64,000 nucleotides of DNA from Azospirillum fermentarium (GTDB lineage: Bacteria; Pseudomonadota; Alphaproteobacteria; Azospirillales; Azospirillaceae), in contig NZ_JAOQNH010000003.1 of the NCBI RefSeq assembly GCF_025961205.1, forward strand, positions 1,106,001 to 1,170,000, read 5' to 3'. Below are positions 49,479-59,600 of this stretch, piece by piece. The first letter of the stretch is position 1. Every line of letters begins with the position of its first letter. Under the pieces are notes generated by a model. The model was not told where the DNA came from. It saw only the letters and a list, made by a program, of their open reading frames with translations, and searched no databases. Made by a program: the position numbers and the translations under genes.

Positions 49479-51265
49479 GACCCCGCCCCCATGTCCGAAA
49501 GATCCCCCGCGCCGGACAGGCGGCGGGCAACCTCGGCCACCACGCTGTCCCAATCGCCGGCCCGGCCCTGGCGGAACAGGGTCATGGACGGGTACCACGG
49601 GCTGTCGCTCCGCCCCAGCAGCCAGCGCCAGTCCGGGCTGAACGGCAGCATCACCCACACCGGCACCCCCATGGCCCCGGCCAGATGCGCCACCGCGGTG
49701 TCAACGGTGATGACGAGATCCAGATTGGCGATCACCGCCGCCGTCTCGGCGAAATCATGCAGCAGACCGTCCAACGGGATCATGCCGGCGGGCGCGCCGG
49801 CCCCTCCGTCCTCGTGCTTCTGCACCGCGACGAACTGCGTGTCGGCCACCGCCAGCAGCGGCGCCAGGACCGCGGGCGGGATCGAGCGCTCGCGGTCGCG
49901 GGAATGAAGCGGGCGCCCTTTCCAGGCGATGCCGACCTTGCGGCGGGGGCCGGCGGCAGCGCCGAGGCGGGCGGCCCACAGCGCCTGCCGCGTCGGTTCG
50001 GCGAACAGATAGGGGATGGCCGCCGGAATGGTCTCCAGCCGCGTGCCGAACCGTTCGGGCAGGCTCATCAGCGGCACGTGCCGGGCAAAGGGAAGATCGT
50101 CGTGGACGCGGGCCGGCGTCTCCGCCCGCGGCACCACCCGCACGCCGTAACGGCCCAGGCTGTGCCACAAGAGCGTGAACACCGGCGCCTGCACCTCGAA
50201 CACCACCTCGTAGCCGCGCTCCACCAGCAGCGGCAGGTAGCGGGCGAACTGCATGGTGTCGCCGTATCCCTGCTCCGCCGTCACCAGCAGCGTGCCGCCG
50301 ACGGCCAGCGGCGGCTCCCCCTGCCAGAGCGGCTGCGGGAAGGGCCGGTGCTCCTCGCCGAAGCCGGTCCACCGCCAGCGCCATTCGTATTCCTTCCACC
50401 CTTGGGCGAAATCGCCGTTCAGCAGCAGGCACAGGGCGAGGTTCCAATGGGCGGGCGCAAAGTCCGGGCGCAGCTCCAGCGCCTTTTCATAGCACCCCCG
50501 CACGTCCAGCGCCGGGTCGAGGCCGCCGCGGGCGTTGCCGAGGTTGACCAGCGTCCCGGCCACGTCCTCGCCGGAGGGAAGATCCCCGTCCTCCCCGTCC
50601 GCCGGGCCGTCCCCCGGCCGGCGCTGGGCCAGGGCGAGGCCGAGGTTGCTGTACGCTTCGAAATAATCGAGCCGCAGGCCGATGGCCCGGCGGTAGCTGG
50701 CGATGGCCGCTTCGATGTCGCCGGCCCCCATCTGGGCGTTGCCGAGGTTGTTGTACGCCTCCGCCTCCTCGGGGTTGCCGGTCAGCAGGGCGGACAGCCG
50801 CTCCACCGCCTCGGCGTAGCGGCCCAGCGCCTGCAGCGCCGCCCCCAGGTTGGCGCTCGCCCCCTGGTGGCCGGGGCACAGGCCCAGCGCCTTTTCGAAC
50901 AGGCCCATGGCCTGCTCGTGCCGGCGCTGGGCGTAGAGAAGGGTGCCGAGCTGGTTCCAGGCGTCGGCGGCCTCCCGCGGGCAGCCGTCCGCCTCCAGGG
51001 CCAGGGCGAGGTTGTTCAGGGTTTCCGGGTCGTCGGGGGCGAGCCGGGCGGCCTGGGACAGGAAGGGCACGGCCTCATCCGCCCGGCCAAGCTGGGCCAG
51101 CACCGTGCCGAGCAGGGCGTTGGCCGCGGGATCGCTGGGCCGCGCCGCCTGCAACGGGCCGTAGAGGGCGAGCGCCTCTTCCAGCCGGCCGTCGCGGTGG
51201 TGTGCCGCCGCCAGGGCCGCGGCCTCCCCGATGGACACCGGGGTGGGGGATGGATGGGTTGGCAT
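49475..51265 (-). CDS. TPR protein with GT9-like C-terminal domain
   Basis: 596 residues: TPR repeats through residues ~10-290 (PETLNNLALALEADG, AEAYNNLGNAQMGAGDIEAA, FEAYSNLGLALAQ) and a heptosyltransferase/GT9-like domain (~310-590) with LVTAEQGYGDTMQFARYLPL, RRKVGIAWKGRPLHSRDRER and NLDLVITVDTAVAHLAGAMG. Such TPR-GT9 proteins recur near flagellin and surface-protein glycosylation genes. It is coupled to the OGT-like gene, and both follow the adhesin/sensor operon on the same strand. Confidence 0.82.
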   Translation of the reverse strand: MPTHPSPTPVSIGEAAALAAAHHRDGRLEEALALYGPLQAARPSDPAANALLGTVLAQLGRADEAVPFLSQAARLAPDDPETLNNLALALEADGCPREAADAWNQLGTLLYAQRRHEQAMGLFEKALGLCPGHQGASANLGAALQALGRYAEAVERLSALLTGNPEEAEAYNNLGNAQMGAGDIEAAIASYRRAIGLRLDYFEAYSNLGLALAQRRPGDGPADGEDGDLPSGEDVAGTLVNLGNARGGLDPALDVRGCYEKALELRPDFAPAHWNLALCLLLNGDFAQGWKEYEWRWRWTGFGEEHRPFPQPLWQGEPPLAVGGTLLVTAEQGYGDTMQFARYLPLLVERGYEVVFEVQAPVFTLLWHSLGRYGVRVVPRAETPARVHDDLPFARHVPLMSLPERFGTRLETIPAAIPYLFAEPTRQALWAARLGAAAGPRRKVGIAWKGRPLHSRDRERSIPPAVLAPLLAVADTQFVAVQKHEDGGAGAPAGMIPLDGLLHDFAETAAVIANLDLVITVDTAVAHLAGAMGVPVWVMLPFSPDWRWLLGRSDSPWYPSMTLFRQGRAGDWDSVVAEVARRLSGAGDLSDMGAGS

Positions 51266-51514
51266 GGCCGCCTCACTGGGTCACGGACAGCGCGCTCAGG
51301 GCCGCCCGAAGCCCTTATTCGCCCGCACTGATCTTACGGCGTCACCATACAATGGTGATCACAATCATATCATCAATAAAATTGACAGAAACTGGCAATA
51401 AAATATTTCAATTCTTTCGTTTCTTGCATTTCTTTCATAAGCATTTTCTTTTCATGTCGTCACATCATCCGCATAACGTGAGGAAAACGTCCTGATGACT
51501 TCTTGCCGGCATCA
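51266..51514 (-). promoter_or_regulatory. Upstream region of the glycosyltransferase pair
   Basis: 249 bp, AT-rich over 51340-51490. Contains the palindrome TCACCAT-ACA-ATGGTGA (51342-51358), a candidate operator ~77 bp before the start, and at 51406-51436 a 31-bp motif that matches 28 of 31 positions with one upstream of the adhesin gene (63219-63249). Confidence 0.55.
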
Positions 51515-52240
51515 TCAGAACAGGGCCGGCATCACGAAGGCATAGCCGCGGCCCCGCACCGTGCGCAACGGCAGCACCTCGCCCGTATCCAGTTCGACCT
51601 TGCGCCGCAGACGGTGTATCACGAGATCCAGACCGCGGGCGTCCACCTCCAGGCGGTCGGCCAGGGTCTGGCGGTCAACGACGGTTTCCGGCGCCTCGAA
51701 GAAGGGGGACAACAGGCGGAATTCGGCCCCGGTCAGGGCAACCATGCCGCCGCCGGGTGCGATCAGCCGCCAGCGCGCGGCATCCAGGCGCCAGGGGCGC
51801 ACGGGGGTGGGGGTGGGGGCGGGAGCGCCCGCCGCCCCCCCGGCACCGTTCCGGCGGCGCATGACCGAGCCGATGGCGGCCTCCAGTTCGCGCATGTCCA
51901 GCGGCTTGGTCAGATAGATGTCCGCCCCGGCATTCAGACCGAGGATGCGGTCCTCGACCCGGCCACGGGCGGTGATGATGATGATGCCGGTCCTGCCGGC
52001 GGCCATCAGCCGCCGGGCGATCAGCACGCCGTCTTCCTCCGGCAGTCCCAGGTCGAGCAGGATCACATCGGGCTGCCGCACCGCCAGCGCCTCGTCCATC
52101 GTGCGGCCGTTCTCGGCGGCCCGCACCGTCATGCCGCAGGCCTGAAGGTAGGAGACAATCTCCTCGCACAGGTCCGCGTGATCCTCCACGACAAGCACAT
52201 CCGGCGCCATGGTCATCGTTCCGCCCTTTCCGTCCGTCAT
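51515..52240 (-). CDS. OmpR-family response regulator
   Basis: 241 residues. Receiver domain with VLVVEDHADL, phospho-acceptor Asp in PDVILLDLGLPEEDG, Thr in IIIITARG and Lys in IYLTKPLDM; a Gly/Ala/Pro linker (~130-148); winged-helix DNA-binding domain with RQTLADRLEVDARGLDLVIH, RLRRKVE and TVRGRGYAFV. The start overlaps the kinase stop (ATGA), so the pair is translationally coupled. Probable targets are the adhesin operon and the glycosyltransferase pair, which share an upstream motif; this is inference. Confidence 0.88.
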   Translation of the reverse strand: MTDGKGGTMTMAPDVLVVEDHADLCEEIVSYLQACGMTVRAAENGRTMDEALAVRQPDVILLDLGLPEEDGVLIARRLMAAGRTGIIIITARGRVEDRILGLNAGADIYLTKPLDMRELEAAIGSVMRRRNGAGGAAGAPAPTPTPVRPWRLDAARWRLIAPGGGMVALTGAEFRLLSPFFEAPETVVDRQTLADRLEVDARGLDLVIHRLRRKVELDTGEVLPLRTVRGRGYAFVMPALF

Positions 52241-54741
52241 GCCGCACCGTTCCAGGCCGGCCCGTCCGGCCCGGTTTCCGGGACGGGGGCGGCACGGTAG
52301 TCCCCGTCGGTCGTGCTCTGCAACGGCAGGCGGATGGTGAACACGGCGCCGCCGTCCGGCCTGTTCCTGACCCCGGCCGTGCCCCCATGGGCCGTCACGA
52401 TGTGGCGGGTCAGGTAAAGCCCCAGCCCGGCGCCCGGCACCCGCCCCACGTTGCCGCAGCGGTAATATTTCTCGAAGATACGGCCCGCCTCCTCGGCCGG
52501 GATGCCCTGCCCCCGGTCGGCGACCGCGACCGCCACGTCGTTCCCGCTTCGTTTCAGCGTGACCTCGACGATGCTGCCCGGCGGCGAATACTTGACCGCG
52601 TTCTCCATCAGGTTGGACAGCGCCATGCCCAGAAGCTGTTCGTCCCCCGCCGCCGCCAGGGCCTCGCCGGTGACGGTCAGGGAAAAGACATGCTGGGGAG
52701 CCCCGGACTGGGCGGCGTCGGCGATCCGGCGCACCAGCACGGCCGGATCGAACAGGCTGGTGCGCAGCAGCAGGCCCGCCCCCTCGATCCGGTCGTCAAG
52801 CAGGCAGGCGTCGATCATGCCGTTCATGTGGCCGACCGCCCGCCGGATCCGGGACAGCCGCGGTTCGCTGGCCGGGTCCGCCTCCGCCTTGCGCTGCAGG
52901 TACTGCACCGCCGTGCTGATGACCGCCAGCGGGGTGCGGAACTCATGGCTGATCATGGCCAGGAACTGGCGCTGCGCATCGCGCGCCGCCCGCTCCAGCC
53001 CGGCGGCGGCCTCCGCCATCTCCTTGGCCTTGACCAGCTCCTGTTCGAGCTGCCGGCGCCGGCTGATGTCGTTGATGGCCAGCAGCGATGCCGGCTGGCC
53101 GCGGTAATCGATGGCGACCATCGACGCCAGCGCCCAGAAATGGTTGCCGGCGCCGTCGCGCATCGCCACCTCGGCGTTTTCGACGAAGCCGTCGCGTTCC
53201 AGCGCGGCGGCCAGCCGGTCGCCGTCGTCCGGGGTCTGATAGATGCTGCGGATGTCCGGCACGGCGCCGGTCTCGCCGCCGCCGGCCAGCAGATCCCGCA
53301 TCCGGCGGTTGGTGTAGAGCGGAGACCCGCAGGCCGCCTGGAACACGACGATCGGCATCGGCGCCGCCTCCAGGATCAGGCGGAGCTGCGCCTCACGGGC
53401 GCTCAACAGGGCGTTGGCCCGGTCCAGGTCCGCCGTCCGGGCCGCCACCCGCTCGGCCAGTTCCTCTTCGTTGCGGCGGAGCGCGACGACCAGCGCCCGC
53501 TGCGCCTCGTCCTTTTCGACCCGCAGCAGGCGGAGCTGCGCCGCCAGCATCGCGGCGAAGAACAGCATCTCCACAATGGGCGCATAGACCGGCAGGAAAT
53601 AGGTGAGCCCGGTGAACGGCAGCACGCCGGCGTTGCGCAGCGCCGCCACCACGTTGCCGGCCACCAGCGCCAGCCAGCCCAGAACCATGTAGCCCGCCGG
53701 CCGGTAGCCCATCAGCCGGGACTGCACGCTCGCCACCACGCCGGCCGCCAGGATCAGCAGCGCCAGATTGCGGGGGCCGAGCAGGTTGAGCGTGTAGTCC
53801 CCATCGGGCAGAAAAAGCGTATAGACCACCAGCAGCACGAGGCCGAGGACCACCGGCACCCCCACCACCGGCAGCACCCACCGGCCATGACGGCGCAGCG
53901 GCAGCACGGAAAACAGGAAGGCGATCCCGAACACCCCCGAGCCGGCCAGCCAGACGAAGGGGTTGTTGGTGCCGATGGGCAGGTGCCCGCCCCACATCAG
54001 CTTGTCCAGCCCGTTCATCGCCATGATATGGCCGGTGGACGCCAGCGCCGAACCGGCGTACAGCGCCATCGCCAGATTGGGGATCACCGCCGCCAGCAGC
54101 AGCGCCCCCACCCCGAGCAGGGCGGCGGCGGCCGTCAGCACCGTGTGGGCAAAGATCTCGGGCTGCTCGGCAACCGCCAGGGCGTCCGGGCGCCACAGGG
54201 CGAGCGGCACCGCGATCGGGCCGCTGGTCACGGCGCGGAACCACAGCGTATGCCGGCCCGCCGGCAGGTCGAGGGCCGCTGCATGCCGCCACGCCCGCAG
54301 GGGCTCCACGGCAGCATCGTCGCCCATGGCGGCGACCGGCGCCTCCGCCCACGACCCCCAAACCTCCAGCCGCTCGAAATTCGGGACATCCAGCATCAGG
54401 ACGTAGCGCCCGGCGGCAGCCGGCAGGACGACGATCTCGGACCGCAGCCACACCGCGTCGGGCGTGAAGCCCAGGCTGATGCGGCCCGGCCAGGGGGCGG
54501 AGGCGGCGAAGGCCGCGGGATCGTGGCGGAGGTCGGCGGCGGTCCGGCGGGAGCCGGTATCGTTCAGCACCCCGTCGAACGCCAGCTCCACCCGCCCGCT
54601 CCCATCGATCAGGATGGGGTCCGCCCTCACCACCCCGGCGGTCAGCAGGAGCAGCACCGCCAGGACGAACGGCAGCGGCCCCGCCGCCCTCGCCACCCGG
54701 CGGGCACCATGCGCCATCCCCCGCCATACCGTACCGTTCAT
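52237..54741 (-). CDS. 7TMR-DISM sensor histidine kinase
   Basis: 834 residues from ATG 54741 behind AGGGG. Signal segment (~residue 15-40), a periplasmic 7TMR-DISMED2-type beta domain (~45-200), seven membrane helices (~215-410), coiled coil, PAS domain (~440-560), then HisKA with FLAMISHEFRTPLAVIS and HATPase with NLMENAVKYSP, VADRGQGIP, IFEKYYRCG and GAGLGLYLTRHIV. No receiver domain. DISMED2 modules often bind carbohydrates. Only 82 bp separate it from the tpsB stop, so it is probably read from the adhesin operon. Confidence 0.87.
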   Translation of the reverse strand: MNGTVWRGMAHGARRVARAAGPLPFVLAVLLLLTAGVVRADPILIDGSGRVELAFDGVLNDTGSRRTAADLRHDPAAFAASAPWPGRISLGFTPDAVWLRSEIVVLPAAAGRYVLMLDVPNFERLEVWGSWAEAPVAAMGDDAAVEPLRAWRHAAALDLPAGRHTLWFRAVTSGPIAVPLALWRPDALAVAEQPEIFAHTVLTAAAALLGVGALLLAAVIPNLAMALYAGSALASTGHIMAMNGLDKLMWGGHLPIGTNNPFVWLAGSGVFGIAFLFSVLPLRRHGRWVLPVVGVPVVLGLVLLVVYTLFLPDGDYTLNLLGPRNLALLILAAGVVASVQSRLMGYRPAGYMVLGWLALVAGNVVAALRNAGVLPFTGLTYFLPVYAPIVEMLFFAAMLAAQLRLLRVEKDEAQRALVVALRRNEEELAERVAARTADLDRANALLSAREAQLRLILEAAPMPIVVFQAACGSPLYTNRRMRDLLAGGGETGAVPDIRSIYQTPDDGDRLAAALERDGFVENAEVAMRDGAGNHFWALASMVAIDYRGQPASLLAINDISRRRQLEQELVKAKEMAEAAAGLERAARDAQRQFLAMISHEFRTPLAVISTAVQYLQRKAEADPASEPRLSRIRRAVGHMNGMIDACLLDDRIEGAGLLLRTSLFDPAVLVRRIADAAQSGAPQHVFSLTVTGEALAAAGDEQLLGMALSNLMENAVKYSPPGSIVEVTLKRSGNDVAVAVADRGQGIPAEEAGRIFEKYYRCGNVGRVPGAGLGLYLTRHIVTAHGGTAGVRNRPDGGAVFTIRLPLQSTTDGDYRAAPVPETGPDGPAWNGAA

Positions 54742-54823
54742 CACGCGCCCCTGCGCTCTCTGCCGTGATTTCCCGGTCAACGATACCATCAGGATCACCG
54801 CGGGCAAGACCGCCGCGGGCCCG

Positions 54824-56614
54824 TCAGTAGGCCACGGAAAGGGCGATGTGGGGCCGTCCGAAACGGTCCTCGCCGCTGTTGGTGCCGCGCAACTGGAAGC
54901 CCCAGTCGAGCTTCAGCGTCAGGTAGGGCGGCAGGCTGTAGCGCAGCCCCGGCCCAACGCTGGTCACCACGGTGCGCCGGTTCTCGCCGGCCATGGGATG
55001 GCGCGGCCCGGCCACGCCGTAATCGACGAAGACCAGCCCCTGCAGAGTATCCTCCAGCCCCCGCCCGCCGAACAGGCGCGCCAGGCCCACCTCGGGCGTG
55101 CGCAGCTCGGTGGACAGCAGCACGCCCCGGTCCCCCAGCACCTCCGATTCCGCATAGCCCCGCACGCTGGCGTTGCCGCCCAGGCTGAGCTGTTCCGACG
55201 ACAGGAGATTGGCGCTCGACACCTGCGCCTGCGCCCGCACCAGCCAGGAAAAATCCTCCGGCAGCCGGGTCACCCGGTCCGCCCCGATGCGGGCATAGGT
55301 ATAGCGCGCCGGCGCCCCGGTCCGGCTGGTGGCGAACACCGCGTCGCGGTTGTGGGCGCCCATCCCGCCGGGGCTGTGGAACAGGCTGGCGCTGATGCCC
55401 GTCGCCCCCCAGGCGTCGGCCAGCGAAGCATCATAGGCCACCACCGCCTGGGCGATGTCGGTGCTGCTGCGGAACACCGAGGTGCCGCCGAAATCCAGGT
55501 TGTTGTTGGAGCGCTTCCAGTCCGCCCCCACCTGCACCCCCTGGCGCAGCGTGCCGGCGCCGAACGCCAGCGTGGGCAGCGGCACCGCGTAGCGCGCCGA
55601 GAGCTGGGCAGAACGGCCCACCTGAGCGAAATCGGCCCCCAGGTCGGGCCGGGTGGTGGTGTGGCTGCCGAAAAGCGTCAGCGTGTGGCGCCAGGGCAGC
55701 GGGATCTGCCAGCTTGCCGCGTGGGTCAGCGAGCGCGCCCCGCCGTTCGCACCGCGCAAGGACGGGTCCAGCGCGTCGGGGCTGACCGAGATCTGGTAGG
55801 AGATCTGCTGGTCGGCCCAGAACGCGTTGCCCCAGTTGATGCCGGCAAACAGCCGGTCACGGCCCGTGGCGGCGGTGCCGGTGTTCTCGTAGCCGCCGAA
55901 GACGCGCACGGGGAAGCGGTCGGCGGTGCGCAGCACGATGTCGCTGGTGCCGGGCTCCGTGCCGCGCTGGTAAACAAGGTCGGTGTGGCGGAAGGGGTTG
56001 CGGTTCAGCCACTCGACGTCCTCCAGCATGGCGCTGCCGCTGATGAGGCCGCCGGGTCTGGCGCGGACCTGGGACAGCAGCAGCCCGTCGCTGAACCACC
56101 GGTTGCCTTCGGCGGTGACCGACCCGACGCGGAACGCGACGACGATGATCTGGAGGCTGCCGTTGGTGACGTCCTGCTCGGGCACGACCACATCGACCAG
56201 CGGACGGTCGTGCTCGCGGAACCACAGGACGGTGGCGCGGCTGATGGCGTTCAGCCCGTCGAAGGTCAGCGGTTTGCCGAGATAAGGTTCCAGCAGCGCG
56301 CGGAAGGCCGGTTCGTCGGGCAGGTCGAGCCCGGCGGCGGCCACGCCCCGCGCGTCGATACCGCCGTGTTTGACCGCGGCACCGTCGGGAACGAAGAGCA
56401 GCCCCTTCAGCGCGGGCGTGATGACCTGATCACCGGGCGGTAGAGCCGGGGCCGGCGGCGGCAGGGCGGGCGCCGCGGCCGGCGGGTTGGCAGGGGGCTG
56501 TTTGGGCGCCACCCGCTCCCAGTCCTGGGCCGCCGCCGGGGCGGCGGCCAGGGCAAGGGTCAGGGCCAGGACGGAGGCGGCGGACGCCGGCTTCGGAGAA
56601 AACGCGCGGATCAT
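54824..56614 (-). CDS. Two-partner secretion outer-membrane transporter (TpsB, ShlB/FhaC family)
   Basis: 596 residues: signal peptide ending AAPAAAQ, Pro/Ala-rich stretch (~35-60), two POTRA domains (~65-225, with LTFDGLNAISRATVLWFREH and VGSVTAEGNRWFSDGLLL) and a C-terminal beta barrel with the loop-6 signature LGGNASVRGYAESEVLGDRG. The last residue is aromatic (ALSVAY), as required by the BAM insertion machinery. It exports the adhesin encoded upstream, whose stop overlaps this start by ATGA. Confidence 0.9.
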   Translation of the reverse strand: MIRAFSPKPASAASVLALTLALAAAPAAAQDWERVAPKQPPANPPAAAPALPPPAPALPPGDQVITPALKGLLFVPDGAAVKHGGIDARGVAAAGLDLPDEPAFRALLEPYLGKPLTFDGLNAISRATVLWFREHDRPLVDVVVPEQDVTNGSLQIIVVAFRVGSVTAEGNRWFSDGLLLSQVRARPGGLISGSAMLEDVEWLNRNPFRHTDLVYQRGTEPGTSDIVLRTADRFPVRVFGGYENTGTAATGRDRLFAGINWGNAFWADQQISYQISVSPDALDPSLRGANGGARSLTHAASWQIPLPWRHTLTLFGSHTTTRPDLGADFAQVGRSAQLSARYAVPLPTLAFGAGTLRQGVQVGADWKRSNNNLDFGGTSVFRSSTDIAQAVVAYDASLADAWGATGISASLFHSPGGMGAHNRDAVFATSRTGAPARYTYARIGADRVTRLPEDFSWLVRAQAQVSSANLLSSEQLSLGGNASVRGYAESEVLGDRGVLLSTELRTPEVGLARLFGGRGLEDTLQGLVFVDYGVAGPRHPMAGENRRTVVTSVGPGLRYSLPPYLTLKLDWGFQLRGTNSGEDRFGRPHIALSVAY

Positions 56615-59600
56615 TGGTCTTTCTTCTCCACGGCGGCTTGCCCAGAGGTGGAGGAGGCGTTGCCGTCGGCGACGATCGTGACGGCAGGCTGCTCTTCGGC
56701 ACGGAAGGTGGAGAAGCTGGAGGCGCCGGCCATGGCCCCCCCGCCACTCTCGCCCTCGGTGCGGGCGGTGCCGCCGCCGGTCACGGCGTTGGCGGCGGGC
56801 TGGCTGTAGACGACCTGGAAGCCGCCGGCGCTGACCGATGCCTCGACCCGGCCCGAGGGAGCGGGCGGCGGGTTGCCGCCGGGGGCGGGGGCGGAGGCCG
56901 CCACCGACACCTGCACGGTGACGATCCCGTCCCCGTCGCGCACGCCGGAACCGGAGGACCGCGGGGGCGGCGCCACGCTGGCGGTCGCCGTCGTGGTGAC
57001 GGCCACGGACGCGGTGCCGCCGGGGGCCGGTGCCGCCGCGGCGGGGGCGGACGGTCCGGCGTTCACCAGCGCGGTCACCGGAGCGACCGTCACGCCGCCG
57101 TTGATGGTGGCGGGGGCGGACGTGCCAATGGCTGCTGTGCCACCGATGACCGTCGCCGTCGGCAGTCTCACGACCGGGGGCGGTGCCGGGGGCAATACCG
57201 CAGGCGGCATCGGGGTCTCGACAACCGGAGGCGTCACCACAGGAGGCACGACCGGAGGCTCGGTCAACGGGGGATTAACGACCGGCGGCGTCACCGGAGG
57301 TTCGATGACCGGAGGTTCGGTCACCGGCGGCGTTACCGGCGGCTGGACGACAGGGGGCGTCACCGGAGGGTTAACAATCGGAGGCTCGGTCACCGGCGGC
57401 GTTACCGGCGGCTGAACGACCGGGGGCGTCACCGGAGGATCGACGGTGGGCGGAGGGGGCGGTGGTGGTGGCGGAGGAGGAGGCGGCGGTGGCGGAGGAG
57501 GAGGAGGAGGAGGAGGAGGAGGAGGAGGAGGCGGTGGCGGCGGAGGAGGCGCCTGATTGGCGTAGATGATCTGGCTGCCGGTTTCGGTGACCGATCCGGG
57601 GGCGTAATTGGCGTACGTCTTGTTGGAAACACCGCCTACGTTGAGCCCGCCCACCGTGGTGGTGGTGCTGTCGGAGGAATAGACCAGGAAACGCCCGTTG
57701 GCGGCACTGAGCGCCGAGGCGCCGGCGTTGTTGGTGAAGACGCCGGTGTCGGCGGCCATCACCAGCGCATCGCCGGTGCCCGACACCGACACGGTGCCGT
57801 TGACGATGATGTCGTTGCCGGTGGACGCGCCGAGGTTGAGGATGCTGGCCGTGCCGGCGGTCAGCCCGCCGATGGTGATGGCGCCGGCGCCCCGGTTGGT
57901 GTTGCCGGTGCCGGGCCGCAGCTCGATGGTCACGTCCCCGGTGCCGGCATTGATCGCCGTTCCGGTGGCCATGGCGATCACGGCGTCGCCCACGTCGCGG
58001 TGCGCATCGACCACGCCGTTGGCCGCCAGATCGTTGGCGATCAGGGTCAGGGCGCCATTGTCGGTGGTGATGCCGGCATTGAGCAGGATCGAGCGGCCGG
58101 CCTGGAGCGTCAGCGCCCCACCATTGCCCGAGGGGTTGTTCACCGTGACCGCGCTGTCCACCGTGATGTCGTTGCTGGCCTGCAGCGTCAGCGCCGTGCC
58201 GGTGTTCAGCACCGCGGTCAGGGCACCCGGATGCATGGTGACCGTCTGGCTGGGCCGCATGGCATAGGTCACCAGCGACAGCGGAAGCCCGACGGTCACC
58301 CGTCCGCCGATACCCTCGCTGGCCGCGGCGGCGATCAACACGCCGGACGTGGCATAGCTGTAGGTCGAGCCGACCCTGGCGTTGGCAGAGGAGCCGACCA
58401 GGCTGTTGGCGGCGGAGACGACCCCGGTGAGGGGTGCGGTACCGCTGCCCCAGGTGATGGCCCCCGCCGACGTCGCCGTGCCGCTCTGCCAGGAGCTTGA
58501 AATCACCACATAGCTGCCGTCGGCGAGCACGGTGACGTTGCCGACCTTATCGTTGGCCGTCCCCCCCACGAGGCTGTTGGCGGCGGAGACGGCGCCGGTC
58601 AGGGGTGCGGTGCCGCTGCCCCAGGTGATGGCCCCCGCCGACGTCGCCGTGCCGTTCGACCACCCGGCCGTCGTCAGCAGATAGCTGCCGTTGGCGAGCA
58701 CCGTGGTCATCGAGCCGACCCGGTCGTTGACGGATGTGCCGACCAGGCTGTTGGCGGCGGAAACGACCCCGGTGATGGCCGCCGTCCCGCTGCCCCAGGT
58801 CACCGCCCCCGCCGACGTGACCGTACCGTTCATCCACCCGAACGCGGTGACCAGATAGCCGCCGTTGGTCAGCGTCGTGATCGAACCGCCAACCCGGTCG
58901 TTGGTGGAGGAGCCGACGAGGCTGTTGGCGGCGGACACGATGCCGGTCACGGCGGCGGTACCGCTGATCCAGGTCGCCGCCCCCGCGGAAACCGCCGTGC
59001 CGTTCACCCACGCGCCGGACGACACCAGATAGCTGCCGTTGGTGAGCGCCGTGAACGTCGCGCCGATCTTGTCGTTGGCGGAGGAGCCGATGAGGCTGTT
59101 GCTGACGGAAACGACGCCCGACACGCCGGCCGTGCCGCTGCCCCAGGTGACGGCCCCCGCCGACGCCGCCGTGCCGTTGGCCCATCGGCTGGACATCACC
59201 AGATAATCGCCGTTGGCGAGCGTCTTGACCGACGCGAGGACGCCGATCTGGTCGTTGGTGGACGACCCGATCAGGCTGTTGGTGTGCGACACCACGCCTG
59301 TCAGGACCGCCGTGCCGCTGGCCCAGGTCAACGCCCCTGCCGTGGCCGCCGTGCCGTTGCTCCATTTATAGGACGACACCAGATAATTGCCATTGGCCAG
59401 CGTGATGATGTTGGTGCCCACGGAATCGCCGGCGGCGGTGCCGACCAGACTGTTGGCGGTCGAGATGGTGCCGGTCAGACCCGCCGCGCCGGAGATCCAG
59501 GTCACCGCCCCCGCGGAAGCCACCGAGCCGTTCGACCAGTCGGTCGCGGCGATCACATAGGCACCGCCGGACAGCACCACAGCGGCATTGCTCCCCACCC

